Positions 29,211 to 41,100 of a stretch of 46,000 nt of DNA are shown in pieces. The notes under the pieces are model-generated. The model searched no databases and was not told the DNA's origin. It saw only the letters and a program-made list of their open reading frames with translations. A program made the translations under genes and the position numbers. How positions within the stretch are numbered: the stretch's first letter is position 1; every line of letters begins with the position of its first letter. The DNA is from Symsagittifera roscoffensis (taxonomy: Eukaryota > Xenacoelomorpha > Acoela > Convolutidae), in contig NW_026970986.1 of assembly GCF_963678635.1 (NCBI RefSeq), positions 1 to 46,000 of the forward strand. The letters are read 5' to 3'.

Positions 29211-29288
29211 TCACGAAAAAAGTATTTCGGACTAATAATCGGAAGAGATGGTCTCAGATTAGGCGACCAGGGTGTGCGGTCGGAGTTT

Positions 29289-29440
29289 GGCTGTTCCAGA
29301 GTGCGCAGCGAGTGAGTACAGGCTGTTCCAGAGTAGGCAGGCAGTGGTTGCAGGCTGTTCCAGAGTGAGCAGGCAGTGAGTGCAGGCTGTTCCAGAGTGT
29401 GCAAGCAGTGGGTACAGGCTGTTCCAGAGTGTAGTGTAGT
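29289..29440. repeat. 32-bp tandem array, nearly five copies
   Basis: Units beginning GGCTGTTCCAGAGT start at 29289, 29321, 29353, 29385 and 29417. Copies differ by a few bases. It lies right after the 61-bp array; together they form a small array-rich stretch without a gene. Confidence 0.9.
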
Positions 29441-29444
29441 TGGC

Positions 29445-29934
29445 TCAGCGGAGGATGGTTGGGTCACGTGGAACGGATGTCTTTCTCGACTCCTGAAACT
29501 TTTTCCCGGTGATCGCCCAATCTCCAAAACTGTAAGATCCGACAAACTTTTAAAAAAACTTTCAAATTGTGCTATAAAATTGATTTACGCTGTCATTTAT
29601 GTTGAAATTTTTCCCGGAAGCTAGCCCCCGGTAATTTTTCTCAATTCCCAAAATTTTTGGACAGTTCCGTTGAACTGAAATGTCTTACAGTCGTTACATA
29701 GACAAACTGACTTGACATTTTTTCTCGATACCAAAGTGAACGGAATATTAATCAGTGAAATCGGAACATAGACAAGAGGTACTGGACTAGTTTTTTAGAT
29801 TGGTTTATGACTCGAACCTGCTGACCAAAATTTTCTGAAAAGTTTTGTGAAAAAAGTAAAAAAAATTGACAGAAAATCCTCAAAACGTCTCAAGAATTCC
29901 GCCAAACTGTGCTGTGAGATGACACCAACCTCAT
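29445..29934. other. Unassigned noncoding DNA
   Basis: No gene or convincing repeat is recognised here; the stretch is AT-rich with frequent stops in all frames. Confidence 0.4.
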
Positions 29935-30255
29935 GTTAAGTGGTCTGGTAGCGAAATATCAGGCAAATTAAGTTGAGTTTTTTCAGCCTCAGGTTTCTTC
30001 CGCGTGTGTTGTTGGAACTTAAGCAATTTGCCTGATCCCCCACCCAGCATTGGTGAAACTGAAAGCCAGTTCGCTTCAAATAAAACAAAGCCGTTTCAGC
30101 CCGTTTGATTATTGACTTTGTTGCGTGACAGTAAAGTTAAGTGGTCAGGTACGGTGATATTAAGTAAGTTAAGTTGAATTCTTTCATCCTCAGGTTTACT
30201 CCGTGTGTGTTGGTGGAGTTCAACCGACCTACTTAATTTTCCAACCCCATTGGTA
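29935..30255. repeat. Tandem pair of hairpin-forming repeats, period about 200 bp
   Basis: Two direct copies (about 29935-30060 and 30137-30255) share a start like GTTAAGTGGTC, a middle TCCTCAGGTTT or GCCTCAGGTTT, and a GTGTGTGTTG-like block. Each can fold into a hairpin. In the first, ATCAGGCAAATT pairs with AATTTGCCTGAT. In the second, ATTAAGTAAGTTAAGTTGAA pairs imperfectly with the right arm at about 30217-30237. The arms differ between copies, but pairing is kept. Confidence 0.65.
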
Positions 30256-30352
30256 CTTAAGCGTAACGAAGCCGTCGCATAGATCCCTTAAGTATATGGT
30301 ATTCATTCTAGGAGCTAGTTCCTTGGATCACGTGGTTGATCATGGGGCTTAT

Positions 30353-30477
30353 TTATTCGTAGACTTTGGGGAGGGGTTAATAATTGACACCCCCCAGTTA
30401 ACCCCCCACCGTTTACCTCCCCACCACGGGTTTCCTCTCTTCAGTTTTTAACCCCCCCCCCCCCAAGTCTGCGAATA
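30353..30477. repeat. Foldback at the start of copy A
   Basis: The left arm TTATTCGTAGACTTTGGGG (from 30353) is complementary to the right arm ending CCAAGTCTGCGAATAA (to about 30477). The right arm contains an expanded C run. The intervening stretch is C-rich. Confidence 0.7.
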
Positions 30478-31742
30478 AAAAAATTAAAAAAACTTGAGGA
30501 ATGTTGTTTAGACATGGCATTTAGTAAAAGATATGGCATACATTTTGCAATTTTCTCGCAAACTTTGAAAAATATCTGCAAAAATGTTCGAACTTACTTC
30601 TTAAAATAAAGTCGATTATAATCAATTACAATGGATTATAACGGATTTTCTTTAGAAAATAATAATCGACTTCCTTCTTAAAAGCACCGCGTTATGACCG
30701 ATTATACTGGATTTTCATCAATTATTTTTCTTCAGAATTAACTCATCGTAATGGCAATATATTCGATTTTGTTTTTTAGATTTTCCAAATTTGATAGTTC
30801 ACAATGAAAATTTTTTTGCCTCGGGAATTCTTTATTTTAATTAGAATTTTTAATTAGTAATTAGATATACAGACTAGTTTTAGTATTAATCTAGATTTTT
30901 AGATCGAAAAAGAGGTTTTTTACCGATATCAGAAAAATTGGAAACTGTTTTTTGATTGCTTATACATTTATGGATAGGTTGTGGTGAAATGATAGGATAA
31001 GAAAAAGTCATTTTCGGAAAACTGTAATGATTACCCGCATTGAGTTCCAAGAATCAGAACCGATTAAGAAGATCAACTTTAATGAACGGATTTTTTTTGC
31101 CATAAGAGTTTAGGTTTAGAATTGAAATAGGCCGTAGATTTGCTTTAAAAAGTTTCAGCATTACTCATTTGATAAATGCAGAAATTCTTTAGATAAATGC
31201 AAAAATTTTGCACGACGCTGATGGGGGCTTAGGCTCTGTGGTTTGATAAACGTTTCAGTGTCAGTGTCCACAAAACTGAATTAAAAACTGATTTTAAAAA
31301 ATTAAAAAATGATTCTAATGTTACTATATTCCGAGGCAAAAAAATCCTTTTTTAATCCGTTATAATCGACTTTGATTCATGTTTGTGAACACTGACATTA
31401 AAAATAAAAAAAATAGATTCTTTTTTCTTTTTTTTAGATGCGAACTTCAACGCACAAAAAGTCTTTTCTACGTTTTAAACTGGTTATTTTTTGTTCGTTT
31501 TATTTTTTTATTCATCGAACTTTAGCTTTGAGTTTCAGTTGCTCGTTACTTTTCTATGTTACTCACTAGCTGAATTTTGTTCCTTTCAACTATTGCCCCC
31601 ATACAGCCCCTCCTATTGTTTGCTCATTTGCCCACTTTGTACCCTACCCCCGCCATCACCAACTTGAACCAACCAGCTCAACCGCCCCGCAACCCCAACT
31701 GAACCAACCGTCAACCTCTCCCCCTCTGCCCACTCTACCTGA

Positions 31743-31754
31743 ACCTGATCAGGT
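31743..31754. repeat. Palindrome at a C-rich/G-rich switch, copy A
   Basis: ACCTGATCAGGT is a perfect 12-bp palindrome. About 140 bp to its left are C-rich and about 240 bp to its right G-rich on the same strand, ending in a 22-G run at 31973-31994. The equivalent site in copy B is 34925-34936. Confidence 0.8.
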
Positions 31755-31972
31755 AGGGTGTTCAGAAGGTGATTATTGGTTTAGGCGCGGGGGGGGGGAT
31801 GGGTTCAAGTGCAGGGGAGGGTTTTGGTGGTTTAAGGCGAGGTGTTAGGTTGAGGTTGAGGTCGATGAATTGTTGAGGGGGGATCGGTGGTGGTTCATTG
31901 TGGTTTAAGGGGATTGAGTCATTCGTGGGAGTGTCTCAGGTGGTCAGGTGGTGATGAGTGGTTGATGTTTGT

Positions 31973-31994
31973 GGGGGGGGGGGGGGGGGGGGGG
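31973..31994. repeat. 22-base poly(G) tract
   Basis: An uninterrupted run of 22 G is present. Its length in the real genome is uncertain because such runs are error-prone in sequencing. Confidence 0.85.
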
Positions 31995-33563
31995 CTATGG
32001 CAAAAGGAAAACGTTGGGTTGTTTGCAGAAATTTAACACGGAGCGCAACAAAAACTGTGGAAAAAGTCCGATTTAGTTTGATTTTTGACATATATCTTAA
32101 TCCATTGTAGTGGATTTTGAATGAATTATAAGCATTGTGTTTGCGAGAAAAATGGATTCAAATCCAGTTTTTTGTCCAAGTTTGTTGTCTGAGCGTAACA
32201 TGGGAATAGATTATTTTGACATAATGTTAGACCACGAAAAACCGTGGAAATCGTTTTTTTTTTTCACTTTTCTTAGGGATGGGTAAGATTGAGGGATCAA
32301 ATTTAAATTGATTTTAAGTGATCTTGAGTCCCAGCTAAGAAATGATGAAAATCGGTTTTGAATCGACTTAAATCAAAATTTTCTTTTGTTAAGTTCTTTT
32401 CAGGGAGGTTGAAGCGGACGTATATTGATTTAAAAAGAATTTTTCATCCTTTCCGGTTTTTTTGTCTTGTATTTATTTATCGACCATCATTTTTAAACTT
32501 AGATCCAAAACCTCTGGTATCATAATAAAAAAGTCCAAAGAGTAAAACCAAATAGAAAGAGGAGATAAAAATTCAATTAATAAAGTTTCAACCCAATTTG
32601 GAAAGTTTTAAATCGCTATATACTCATTTAATTAAAATTTTCTACGATTTTACTGCAAATTTTGAGCTCAATTTTGACCATTTGTTTGATTTGTTACACA
32701 TGTTTGAGCCCATTTCTTACTTCAATTACGTTTTTCTATGATTTCATTGTAGAAATTTGAGCTGAAAATCTGATTTATATTGATCTTTTTCTTAAATTCT
32801 ATAGCATGCAGCTCGTGCTTATACTAAAAAAAACCAGAATAAAAAAGTTTCAATCACTATTTTTAAACGGCATGTCATCTTTTCAGTTTTATCAAAAAAA
32901 TTGACTTAAATCGAATTGAAATGGAGCTTTTATGCACTAAAATTGATCTGCTCTAAATTTAAATTGTCTTTCAAGGGATGCAAGTGAGATTCACAGAGGT
33001 TTTATTGAGTCGGAAAATCCATTTAAATCGATTTAAACAGATTGCTTGCACACTTAATTTGATATAAAGCTTTCTACAAAAATAAAAAAAAAACTATTTA
33101 AAATACCTCTCAGTCTGTAAAATGCACCTTGTTTATAGATTTGAATGGATCTAAAGTCGATTCAACTACAACTTAATTTCTTCCAAAACCATGAATCAGT
33201 GCTGGTTGTTTTATTTGGAAAAATTGTCGCAAAAATATTATTCAAACCATTTTTACTAAAATTTGACTTCAACGGTTCATCTAAAAGTTGAAATGGTTCA
33301 TCCTATTTTAAAAAGTTATCTCTTTTAAAAAGTTGTCTCTTTTCTTGTTTAGTGCAATTGCTACGTATTATCTTTCATAAAATCTTACATTTCAAAATAA
33401 AATTTTGCATTTTCTTTTGCATTTTTTGCAATTCATATTCATCTAAGTTTACCCCCTTACTTCATCACCACCCCCCGTGTACCCCTTACTTTACCACCTC
33501 CCTCCTCCCTGCCAGTTAACCACAACCGCCATTCGCTCCTTATGGTTGATCATGGTGGCTTAT

Positions 33564-33716
33564 TTATTCGAAGACTTTGGGGGAGGGGTTAATAATTGAC
33601 AGCCCCCCCAGTTTGCCCAGACTAGTTTACCTATCCCCATGAGTTAACCGACCCCCCCCCCCCCAGCTGCCCCCTCTGTTTAGTTATTAAACCCCTCCCC
33701 CAAAGTCTTCGAATAA
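33564..33716. repeat. Foldback at the start of copy B, almost perfect 32-bp arms
   Basis: The arms 33564-33595 and 33684-33716 are reverse complements, apart from one extra A in the right arm. The end reads TTATTCGAAGACTTTGG and its inverse. A foldback MITE about 153 bp long, or terminal structures of the 3-kb repeat, would explain it. Confidence 0.85.
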
Positions 33717-34924
33717 AAAATCTAAAAAATAAATTGAGGGGTGATGTTTAGGAATGGCCTTTACTGAAAGACAAGGCATACGTTTTGCAATTTTCTCGCA
33801 AAATTTGCCAAACTTCTAAAAATGTTCGAAATTACTTCTTAAAGAAAAATGGATTATAATGGATTTTCATTTCGAAATTATTCGATTTTAATGGTTTATC
33901 CTGGCAAAAAAAATCGATTTCTTGAAATACTGCATTATAATCGATTATAATGGATATAATCAATTATTTTTTCTTCAAAGTTACATCATAATGACAATAA
34001 AATCAATTTGCCTCGAGAATTCATTATTTTAATTAGAATTTTTAATTAGTAATTAGATATACAGACTAGTTTTAGTATTAAATTAGGTTTTTAGATCAAA
34101 AAGGAGGTTTTTTACCGATATCAAAAAAATTGGAAATTGTTTTTGATTGCTTATACATTTATGGATAGGTTGTGGTGATATGATACGATAAGGAAAAAAA
34201 GTCATTTTCGGAAAACTGTAATGGTTACCCGCATTGAGTTCCAAGAATCAGAATCGATTAAGAAGATCAACTTTGATGAAAGAATTTTTTTCTGCCATAA
34301 GAGTTTAGGTTTAGAATTGAAATAGGCCGTAGATTTGCTTTAAAAAGTTTCAGCATTACTCATATGATAAATGCAGAAATTCTTCAGACAAGTGCAAAAA
34401 TTTTGCACGACGCTGATGGGGGGTTCGGATTTGGGGTTTGATAAATGTTGCCTGGTCAATGTTCACAAAACAGAATAAAAACTGATTTCAAAAAATTAAA
34501 AACTGATTATAAAAATACTATTCTCCGAGGCAAAAAAAATCCCTTTTTAATCCATTATAATCGACTTCGAGTCAATTTTGTGAACACTGACAATAAAAAC
34601 TAAACGTAATCAATTCTTTTTTCTCTTTTTTGAGATGCGAAATTTAACCTACATAATGTCTTTTCTATGTTTTAAACTGGTTACTTATTGTTCGATTTAT
34701 TTTTTGACTGAATTTTAACTTTGAGTATCAGTTGTTCTTTTCTTTTTTATGTTACTCAATAGCTGAATTTTGTTCATTTCAATTATTGCCCCATTCAGCC
34801 CCTACTATTGATTGCCGATTTTCCCGCTTTTGTACCCTACCCCGCCATCACCAACTTGAACCAACCATCTCCCCCCCCCCTTGAACCAACCGTCAACCCC
34901 CCCCCCCTCACTCACTGTACCTGA

Positions 34925-34936
34925 ACCTGATCAGGT
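34925..34936. repeat. Palindrome at a C-rich/G-rich switch, copy B
   Basis: The same ACCTGATCAGGT centre separates a C-rich left arm (about 34790-34920) from a G-rich right arm (about 34937-35141). The right arm ends in a GT run (35119-35132) and nine G. Confidence 0.8.
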
Positions 34937-36554
34937 GGGGTGTTCAAAAGATGAGGGTTAGTTTAGGCGCGGGGGGATGGGTTCAAGTGCAAGGGAGGGT
35001 TTTGGTGGTTTAGGGCGAGGAGTTGGTTTTGGTGGAAGGCGGTGGGTTGTTGAGGGGGGATGGGTGGTGGTTCATTGTGGTTTAGGGGGGATTGATTCAT
35101 GTGAGAGGAGTGGTTCATGTGTGTGTGTGTGTGGGGGGGGGCAAAGGGAAAACGTTATGTTGTTTGCAGAAATTTGCACAGAGCGCAACAAAACTGTGGA
35201 AAAAATCCGTTTTAGTTTGTTTTTTGACATATATCCTAATCCATTGTAGTGGATTTTGAATGAATTATAAAGCATTGTGATTGCGCAAAAAATGGAATAA
35301 ATCAATAAATCAATAATTGGATTCAAATCCAGTTTTTTGTCCAACTTTGTTGTTTGAGCGTAACATGGGAATCGATTATATTGACATAATGTTAGACCAC
35401 GAAAAACCATTGAAATCGATTTTTTTTTCACTTTTCTTAGGGATGGGTAAGATTGAGGGATCAACTTTAAATTGATTTTAAGTGATCTTGAGTCCCAGCT
35501 AAGAAATGATCAAAATCAGTTTTAAATCGACTTAATTCAATTTTTTCCTTTATTAAGCTCTTTATATTTTAAGGGAGGTTGAAGCGGACGTAAAATGATT
35601 TAAATTGAATTTTTCATCCTTTCCGTGTTTGTTTTTGTCTTGTATTTATTTATCGACGATCATTTTTAAAATTAGATCCAAAACATCTGGTATCATGATA
35701 AAAAAGACCAAATAGAAAGACCAAATAAAAGAGCAAGTACCAAAGTTCAACCGAAAAAAATTCAACCTAGTTTGCAAAGATTTTAATCGTCATATACTCT
35801 TTTAATTATAAATTTCTACCATTTTACTGCACATTTTTTAGCTTAGTTTTAACCATTTCTTTGATTTCTTACACATGTTTGAGCCCATTTTCTTATTTTC
35901 AATTATGTTTTTCTATGATTTCATTGTAGACTTTTGAACTCAAAATCTGATTTATATTGATCATTTTCTTGAATTCTATAGCATGCAGCTCGTGCTTTTA
36001 CTAAAAAAAATCTAAAATAAAAAAGTTTTAATTAATATTTTTAAACAGCTTGTCTTTTTTCAGCTTTATCAAAAAAGTTGATTTAAATCGAATTGAAATG
36101 GAGCTTTTATACAACAAATTTGATCTGCTCAGTGTTCCATTAAAATGACTTTCAGTGTATGCAAGATAGATTCAGTTGGAGTGAAGTGAGATTCACACGA
36201 GTTTTAGTGAGTAGGAAAATCCATCTAAATGGATTTAAATAGATTGTTTGCACACTTAATTTGATATGAAATCTTCTACAAAAAAAACTATTTACAATTT
36301 CTTCCAGTTTGTAAATTGCACCTTGTTCCGAAACCATTTTTGTCAATGCAGGTACTTTATCTGGAAAAAATTTCGAAAAAATTTTATTCGAACCTTTTTC
36401 ACAAAAATTTGACTTAAATGGTTCATCCGAAACCGTTTTTGTCAGTGCGGGTTGTTTCATTTAAAAAAAAACAGTTCGCAAAAAGTTTGACCAAAAAAAA
36501 AACCCAGAAAAAACTGTTCAATTTTTAAAAAATGAACCAATACCACGATAGTCG

Positions 36555-37640
36555 AAAATGAGAGCGGTGTAAAACAGAGCTTGGAAGGCAATGGCTATTC
36601 AGGTTTGAACGTTTTTACCCTGTTTGACTGGAACATGAAGGCAGTAGTATTGGAACTATCTTTCCTGATTACCAAAGAAGCTGCTGCTATGTCACAAAGC
36701 AATCTTTGTGACGGCAGAAACTGTAAATTCAATTTTAAAGAGTACTTTTATTTTTAACCTTCTTGCATATACTGACTTGAAATTGAACCTTTTAGAAAAA
36801 GTTTTGGTAAGCTTTGAAGAACTAAGAAAGTAGCGATAGGCTGAAGCATTTCCAATGTATCAGAGCAATCTCTGCTAAAACCAAATACCAAAGGTGACGT
36901 AAAGCTTGGTCTGTACCAGTTGTGGTATATGAAAACTGAGACACATGAGAGTTGAAAAGATTTCACAAAAATTTGCCTGACCAATGAATTTAAAACTAGA
37001 AAAGTTGTAAAAATTATGAACAAGAACCAATTCAATGTAGGCTGACAGTGGTAGCGAAATCAAAGAGCACTCAGATATGAATGTTGTAACTATGTTTGAC
37101 TAGATGAGAAAAGCAGTAGAATTAAAGCCTGATTGCCAAAGCGGCAGATTCCAGGTCATAGAGCGAACTTCGTAATGACAGAAACTGTATCATTTTTTTA
37201 ACGAGCACGGTCACTGTTGGCGTATACTGATTTGAAATTGGGATCTTTAGTAAACCAAAATATCAAAGGTCACATAAATTTTCGTCTTCACCAGCTGATT
37301 TTGCTGTATATGAAAACTGAATCCTCGCCATAAAGTTAATTTTCAAACCATATCCTGGGTAGCAGAAACTAGACTGAAGAGTGTAGAAAACTGTAGTTTT
37401 AACTCTGGTCAAACGGTAGTTGATTTTTTCCATATTGCCGTGTTTTTCCCGAAACAACGCTACACTAAACTGACACCATTTCAGTAAAAATGCTTTCAGT
37501 ACAATGGGCAGATGGTCAGCCATTGGATATCCTGTTCCTGTGTTTTTCTGTAGCAAAAGCTAAAAGTAAATTGGCAGCACACGGAAAAAATATCAATTTA
37601 TTGGGTCGACGGTCAGCCACTTGTGACTCAAAAGCCGTCC
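36555..37640. repeat. Diverged dispersed repeat, partly tandem
   Basis: Two internal copies (from about 36555 and 37045) share TATTCAGGTTTGAACGT- or CAGATATGAATGTTG-like starts, GTTTGACT, AGGCAGTAGTATT or AGCAGTAGAATT, and TATATGAAAACTGA. The part from 36955 onward resembles 42505-43110 in order, down to GGTCAGCCACTTGTGA near 37607. Divergence is high. No coding capacity is apparent. Confidence 0.55.
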
Positions 37641-37773
37641 ACAAAAAACCAGCATTTCAATTAGAAACTGGCCCTAGCTTCCGTTCTTGTCTCTGTATCT
37701 AAGATTGATGCTATATCGCTTTATTGGCCCAGATCGTTTGAGAGCTTGCCGAGGATTTCGGTTTTGTAAAGCA

Positions 37774-38139
37774 TTAGGTCGTTTTGGCTAGCAAGGTAGG
37801 TTGAACTCCGATGTCGTTCAGTGGGGTCAAAAGTGCTGACGGGTAGTCGATTTGGAAGTTTCCCTGTCCGAATGTCTGAGGCGTCTTGGATGCTGACACC
37901 ACTTCTATTAGAGGTTGTTCCATCTCGTCGTCCAGATTAGCGATCACCACTGGACATAACCCGTCTATAATTCTCCTCTCTCCACAAAAACCTAGTAGGA
38001 CCCGCGTTTCTTCTGGGTCGAGACGAACTACTCTGCCCCATGGGTAAATTGGTGTTGTAATTTTTGCTGATGAACTTTCTATCGATATGGGGTTTTCACT
38101 GCTTCCATTTAAAGGAGTGCTCGGTGGGCCAGTCGTCAT
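37774..38139 (-). CDS. Hypothetical 121-aa ORF
   Basis: This is an open frame from ATG (38139) to TAA (37774), with balanced composition, few low-complexity runs and a plausible globular middle (IYPWGRVVRLDPEETRVLLG). It is the only open frame in 37.7-45 kb that looks more like protein than AT-rich noise. I do not recognise the family. It could be a single exon of a host gene, a fragment of an element gene or chance. No clear splice sites or neighbours support it. Confidence 0.3.
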   Translation of the reverse strand: MTTGPPSTPLNGSSENPISIESSSAKITTPIYPWGRVVRLDPEETRVLLGFCGERRIIDGLCPVVIANLDDEMEQPLIEVVSASKTPQTFGQGNFQIDYPSALLTPLNDIGVQPTLLAKTT

Positions 38140-41100
38140 GATGCCGTCGGTAATGGTGTGTCTCGAAGTATCGAGGTAACATTGAAAGATGAACGTTGAT
38201 AATCCGACTTTACACCCGAATCACCATGCAAGTAGTCGTCCAATACATTCTCCCAAAGATCTAAGCCGAATATTGATACGGGTTCAAAATTGAATGAAAG
38301 GAAACTTTTGTAAGAAGGGTTCGCTACCTTTCAATTCTTTGTAGACAATGATTCTGTGTTTCCCTGAAGAAGATGGTCCTCAGATGCTTTTACAAAAATT
38401 CCAGTGAGGATTTTTTTTTCTTGTTTCTTGCTAAATTATCGAGGCTAGAAAGATTATTTTGGAGCGAAATCAGGTTTTGGAGCTAAATGTTTGGTTTGAC
38501 AGTGAAATCAGATTTTCTTTAAACGTGACCGTTTGTGAGGATTATTGTGGAAGTAAAATCGGCTAAAATCATCCCCTTAAACGGTTCAAATACGGTTGAA
38601 TTTTTTTCCTATTGACGGTTTTCCTAAATGAGTTACCTCCTTTATTCGTCCGCAGGACTCTCGGTTCGACGGTTTTTGCCTTCTCCGTTGAATTTTTCTC
38701 GCATCCGTTTTGGTCAACTTTCGTCCCATCAAGTTATCTGTCCTCGACGTGCTCATTCACTTCCCAGTCTTCTACTTGCAGTTTTGACATGATATGATTG
38801 ATTTTCTTCTATTTAAGTCAATTGAAATTAGGTTTTTCCAAAAAGTGTTGGGAGGTTTGTTAAAACGTTTTGAGAACGGTGTGCATGCGATTGATGCTTG
38901 TTTGGCCGAACGTAGATCCTAATTGAAATGTATCGATTTCTGTGTTAAGCGTTGGTCAAGGTTTGCTGAGCGACATTGCTATCAACTTAGTTTTTTTTTC
39001 GGTAAATTGATCACCGTACTACTCCATTGAATCTATGATCCCCCACTGTTTACAAAATTAAATAAATATGATTCTGCTCGCCGTAAATTTAAAACTGATT
39101 GAAATAAAACAGATCCACTGTCTGCTCTAAATGTCTTTAAGTACGTGAAAATTGCAATAATAAACAAGAAAGTTAGTAAGTACGGAAAAGCTGATGTATT
39201 TGTTAATGGAAAATTTGAATAACGGTCGATGCTTAAAAGCAGATAATTTCTTGTCCAACGGACAAGTAAACTCCAATTAGATTTCGTTGTTAGGTTCCTT
39301 CAGCTCGGGTAATTTCTGTGTACAGGACGCTCTCATAATAACTTTAAAAATCTTACCGGTTGTTACACAGTTAGCAGTTTCTGCCGTGGTTGTTGATTTT
39401 CCTGTAGAGATGGGGCCACCAAGTGTTCTCCGCGGGCACTTCCATTCCAAACTATCTCGGACGAGTTTTGTTTAAGAGCGTCATGATTGGCGATTTGAGT
39501 GCTGAGGAGGGGAAAACAAGTTTGTTGTCGTTAAAAATTAGGGCTTACTGATATGCATGTCCCGTTGGAAAGTTTTCAAGTAAGCTCCAAACGTGTCAAA
39601 ATGTTTTCCATTTTTCTTCGCTATTTTAACTTCTTTCAGATTTTTATCATTTAATCGTAAGCATAATAAGTTTGTTCGAGCAATGGCAATTAAAGGCGGT
39701 TGGGGATGATGATAATATGAGCTCATCTTTAAACTTCGTTAATAATTTCAAGTGGAAATGGGACTATTTAGTGTCCACAAATTTTATCCCCTGGTTTTCA
39801 GCTGGGACTGTTATTCTATCTGAGTTTGAGCTCGATTGAAATGAATTTGACTCTTTTTTTTCTGTTTGGCTTATATTTGGCAATGCACTCATTATAATGG
39901 AAATCACGAAGTAAAAACAAGACTTAACTGTTACGAATTTGAAGTTTGTATTTTGAAAGGTGCAAACCAACACAACTGCTTGTATAAGACTCTGAGCGCG
40001 AATAATTAGAATTGCGAATTTAAATTGAATCATTGAGTGATTTAGTTAGGGGAGAACAATTACAAATACCGTTTATTGAGTGTGTATTAAATTTTCACAT
40101 TCTCTACCCGACGGGAGTTTGTTCTCAGGATATATTGTTTTCACCTTTCACGTCCGATCGATTTGTTAACCACAGTTCGCTCTCTTTATAACTCTTCTTT
40201 TGTAGTAAGTATTTACAAAAAGTTTTTCTGAAACTTTGTTATTTGATGAAAGCTGAGTTTTTGTCTTAGTTAGAAGTTGGTAGGGTTTTCCGGGAAAATT
40301 TCTTAAAAAATGATCAGTTAATACCATTTTCTTTTTGAACGGTACCTTAAAACTGAACGATAACAATTTCTTTATGCAAGGGGTCAATCTACTGTGCATG
40401 CTTTTTTTGCACATTTTGCGTTTAGCGCAAACTGTTGGGCTTTGTTATCGGTTACAATGTAAATTTCTAACGCGTAGATTTTAAAAGGTTCAGTTGCGCA
40501 TACAACCAACAAAAATTCGAGTTCTTTTGATGAGTACTTCCATCCATTGGTGTTTGAAAATCTTGTTTCGAATGCTAGTGAAGTCCAAGATTATCCTTCC
40601 CATTGTATTAGTGTGGACTTTACTCCTTTGTGTGATGTGTCAGTTTTGTGTCTCCAGTGCCTTTTTATGACGAAGTATTTGATATTTGTTTTGGTTATGT
40701 TTACAATTTGCACTTTTAAGTCTCCAAAAACCTATGCTTTGTTCGTGACAGTTTTTTTTCTATTGTCAAACAAGTTGTTGTTCAGTAAAAAAAGTTACGG
40801 TAAACATAGGATGGACAAATTCGGAACGAAATCATATAAAGGTTTAGCGATCCAAAGAAAGATGTTTGTCTAACTTTTGAACTCAAGCTTTTATAGCTTT
40901 TTGAAGTACCGCGTTTTTTTTTCATTTAATTGTCATGTTCTTGTTCTCGAGAAGGTATATGTTTTTCCAAAGTTGGACTGATGTTTTTCTAATGACCCTT
41001 TCGAAGCTTTTAAATTGTCATCGACTTAACAAAATCAATTTTTTCAAAAGTGAATCAAAGACCAGTTGGAATTCGTTTGGCATATCTCCGAGCCAAAAGA

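Larger units (their letters stand above)
30333..33285. repeat. 3-kb noncoding repeat, copy A
   Basis: It starts TGGTTGATCATGG and matches 33543-36432 in the same order over about 2.9 kb. Shared landmarks include TTAGTAATTAGATATACAGACTAG, AAAATTTTGCACGACGCTGATGG, the ACCTGATCAGGT palindrome, and CACACTTAATTTGATAT near the end. Small indels are scattered. No long ORF is conserved between copies. It may be a non-autonomous element or a tandem duplication of one. Confidence 0.8.
33543..36432. repeat. 3-kb noncoding repeat, copy B
   Basis: It is the downstream copy of the 3-kb repeat, offset by about 3.2 kb and in direct orientation. It differs from copy A mainly in homopolymer lengths and small indels. 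The stretch separating the copies (about 33286-33542) resembles 27840-28200. Confidence 0.8.

Noticed and set aside
28810-29368. Overlapping plus-strand frames in the 61-bp array
   Set aside because: The period is not a multiple of three, so each unit is read in a different frame; the openness follows from the repeat.
34977-35249. A 90-codon glycine-rich frame
   Set aside because: It falls in the G-rich arm of the 3-kb repeat and is not conserved in the other copy.
40547-40873. A 108-codon plus-strand frame with hydrophobic stretches
   Set aside because: It lies in AT-rich DNA where Phe/Leu-rich frames arise by chance; no motif or context supports it.
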